Source: Polaromonas sp. YR568
Lineage (GTDB): Bacteria > Pseudomonadota > Gammaproteobacteria > Burkholderiales > Burkholderiaceae_C
Length of the DNA: 53,128 bases
Direction of reading: 5' to 3'
Assembly (NCBI GenBank): GCA_945878995.1
Contig: CAMCUN010000021.1
Span: 1-53,128 of the forward strand
Made by a program: the position numbers and the translations under genes. Each line of letters starts with the position of its first letter. The first letter of the stretch is position 1. Positions 51,631-53,128 of the stretch are shown in pieces. The notes below the pieces were generated by a model. The model had not been told where the DNA came from, did not search any database, and worked only from the letters and a program-made list of their open reading frames with translations.

Positions 51631-52464
51631 GTGATCGGTTCTCAACATTTGATGCTTGCTGTGCTGGCCTTCTTTGCGGCCCTAGGTTCTGCCTGGGCTG
51701 ATCCCTGCAAGGACCTCGCGCCCACCCGCGGCCAGTCTGGCAAGGACGTCATCTGGATTCCCACCCCCGAGCCCCTGATCGACAAAATGCTCACCGCAGC
51801 CAAAGTCACGGAGCAAGACCGGGTGTTCGACCTGGGCGCCGGTGACGGCATCATCGCCATCACCGCTGCCCGCAAATTCGGCGCACAGTCTGTAGGCGTC
51901 GAATTCAACCCGAAGATGGCCGACTACGCCCGCTGCAAGGTCCAGGAAGCGGGCATGTCCGAGAAGGTGCGCATCATCACCGGCGACATCTTCGTGGAGA
52001 ACTTCAGTTCGGCCAACGTGGTCACGCTGTATCTCTTGCCCGATCTCAACTTGCGCCTGCGTCCGACCCTGCTGAAGATGAAGCCGGGCACCCGCATCGT
52101 GTCCCACGCCTTCAACATGGGCGATTGGGAGCCCGACGAGACGATGAGCCATGAATATGCCCGCGGCTATTTCTGGGTGGTTCCAGCGCAGGTCGAAGGC
52201 GACTGGATGTTCAGCGGTATGGAGGGGGGTCCGATGCGCGTGAGTCTGCGTCAGACCTACCAGAACATCGGTGGCATGTTTACCCGTGCCAGCAGCACCC
52301 AGCCGCTGGTCGGCGCCCGCTTGCGTGGCGAGGACATCAGCTTCCAGTTCAGTACGCCCGACAAGAATGTCCACACCTTCACCGGCCGCGTTGCCGGCGA
52401 TCGCATCACCGGCACTGTCAACTCGGCCACCCTGCATACGCCGGTTGAAGCCAAGCGCCTGTGA
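51631..52464 (+). CDS. Exported FAM173/ATPSCKMT-like SAM-dependent methyltransferase
   Basis: 277 residues from a GTG at 51631, chosen because AAGGAG precedes it and a signal peptide follows (hydrophobic 8-20, GSAWA|DP). The methyltransferase core has WIPTPEPLIDKML (42-54), SAM motif DLGAGDG (67-73), GVEFNP and VTLYLLPDLNLRLRP (131-145), which match lysine methyltransferases of the FAM173 group. An extra C-terminal beta-rich domain (about 175-277) follows. A periplasmic SAM enzyme is unusual because SAM is cytosolic; the signal may instead be a membrane anchor. Substrate unknown. Confidence 0.83.
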   Translation: MIGSQHLMLAVLAFFAALGSAWADPCKDLAPTRGQSGKDVIWIPTPEPLIDKMLTAAKVTEQDRVFDLGAGDGIIAITAARKFGAQSVGVEFNPKMADYARCKVQEAGMSEKVRIITGDIFVENFSSANVVTLYLLPDLNLRLRPTLLKMKPGTRIVSHAFNMGDWEPDETMSHEYARGYFWVVPAQVEGDWMFSGMEGGPMRVSLRQTYQNIGGMFTRASSTQPLVGARLRGEDISFQFSTPDKNVHTFTGRVAGDRITGTVNSATLHTPVEAKRL

Positions 52465-52495
52465 TCGACGCGTGTTGACAGATCAGCTCTAGCGA

Positions 52496-52618
52496 TTGTC
52501 AACACTCCTGTTCAACAGCAGGCGCAAACAACCGCTGCGCCTGCTTCATCCCCTGTCTGCCCTGGCGCTGATTTTTGGCATGGTCATCGTTGCCGGAGGT
52601 CAAACCGAAAGCCCGTAA
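52496..52618 (+). CDS. Possible 40-residue single-span membrane peptide
   Basis: From a TTG at 52496 the frame reads STLLFNSRRKQPLRLLHPL, then a hydrophobic helix (ALALIFGMVIVAGG) and stops at 52618. A basic N-side and a single helix would make a plausible small membrane protein. There is no good Shine-Dalgarno and the start is weak; it may be chance or a remnant. Confidence 0.22.
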   Translation: MSTLLFNSRRKQPLRLLHPLSALALIFGMVIVAGGQTESP

Positions 52619-52633
52619 CTTCCAGCGACGGCG

Positions 52634-53128
52634 CTACGGGTTCACGCGGTAAATCGTTTCCGCACGATTGAACATCACCCACGATGTGACGATGTATTTA
52701 TCTTCCGATCGGGGAACGTGCCCCTTGTGGGTGTGTGTGAAGCCGGCGGGGGCGATGACGAGTCGGCCGCGGCGCGGTGCGAGCTTGCGGTCTTGAAAGT
52801 AGAACTCCGTTTCGCCCCCTTCGGCGACGTCGTTCAAGTAGTACATGTACAAGAGCACGCGGTGCAGCGTTTCGCAGTGCGGATCTTTGGGAAAGATCTC
52901 CGAATGCCAATGATGGTAGCCACCCCTGCCCCGTTCGTACTTCTGCATGTTCACCACTCCCGAGCGATACAGCAGCATCAAAATCCCGCTGAGCTGCTGA
53001 TCGGGAACGCGATCCATTTGCTCGTACGTCAAATGAAAGTTTTCGCCCGTTTGTTGATCCCGTAGCTGGAGCGCGATCGCTCCGGCGACCAGAAACGGAT
53101 ACTTGCGAACATATTGCGTCAAATACGG
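52634..53128 (-). CDS. 2OG-Fe(II) oxygenase (prolyl 4-hydroxylase-like), 5' end beyond window
   Basis: 164 codons visible; the frame continues past the window edge, so the N-terminus is missing. The double-stranded beta-helix motifs HHWHSEIFP (HxE iron pair), GGETEFYFQDRKLAPRRGRL and THTHKGHVPRSEDKYIVTSW (second His and 2OG-binding basic residue) are present. Hydroxylates a protein or small molecule with Fe(II) and 2-oxoglutarate. GC content is visibly lower than in the rest of the window. Confidence 0.85.
   Translation of the reverse strand, partial: PYLTQYVRKYPFLVAGAIALQLRDQQTGENFHLTYEQMDRVPDQQLSGILMLLYRSGVVNMQKYERGRGGYHHWHSEIFPKDPHCETLHRVLLYMYYLNDVAEGGETEFYFQDRKLAPRRGRLVIAPAGFTHTHKGHVPRSEDKYIVTSWVMFNRAETIYRVNP

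Overview
The window reads as chromosomal DNA of a betaproteobacterium, most likely Burkholderiales/Comamonadaceae. The signs are high GC, the rpsP-rimM-trmD-rplS operon, a Bug-type (TctC) binding protein, DUF808, DUF1415 and YaeQ families, and dense short operons with ATGA stop/start overlaps. No rRNA, CRISPR array, intact insertion sequence or prophage is visible. The only RNA gene seen is a tRNA-Arg(ACG).

Left part (1-11150): a 108-bp tandem repeat made of paired REP palindromes runs into the 3' end of greB. Then come a terC-like gene remnant, a higBA toxin-antitoxin pair next to the tRNA, a CobD/CbiB-like membrane protein, a Nudix CoA pyrophosphatase, the ribosomal/tRNA-modification operon, two GNAT acetyltransferases, a TM2 protein, an AEC transporter, dusC and a DUF808 protein.

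Middle part (11290-37120): a coupled ferredoxin/di-haem/tri-haem cytochrome operon, an MFS transporter, two pseudouridine synthases around an SDR, a vapBC pair beside the 3' stub of a lost gene, a universal stress protein, DUF427, YaeQ, a voltage-gated K+ channel with a terminal zinc ribbon, a TonB-dependent receptor coupled to a small unknown protein, DUF411, DUF1415, ettA, a membrane hybrid histidine kinase, a photolyase/cryptochrome, a Bug binding protein, a second vapBC, a HipA-family kinase (YjjJ) with a striking repeat-bearing promoter, an Ada-AlkA fusion coupled to ogt, and a class C beta-lactamase-like esterase. Photolyase, Ada-AlkA and Ogt make a loose DNA-repair neighbourhood.

Right part (37190-51340): an aromatic-acid island. 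A complete Liv-type ABC importer (binding protein, two permeases, two ATPases) is followed by a divergent LysR regulator and a four-gene operon: Rieske oxygenase alpha and beta, an Old-Yellow-Enzyme-type flavoprotein, and a 2-aminobenzoate/benzoate-type CoA ligase. I infer uptake, CoA activation and oxygenation/reduction of an aromatic acid. No ferredoxin reductase, ring-cleavage enzyme or thioesterase is present, so substrate and product are unknown. Next to it lies a decaying block: a GntR regulator and an isocitrate-lyase/PEP-mutase-family lyase flanked by 5' fragments of a D-2-hydroxyacid dehydrogenase and an amidohydrolase.

The last 1.7 kb (from about 51370) differs in style. It has a FAM173/ATPSCKMT-like methyltransferase with a signal peptide, then a lower-GC 2OG-Fe(II) oxygenase gene cut by the window edge. 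These may be a horizontally acquired edge. The most unusual items are the aromatic island with its missing reductase and altered OYE cysteine cluster, the exported methyltransferase, the orphan ferredoxin/cytochrome operon, and two toxin-type genes whose promoters predict leaderless mRNAs.
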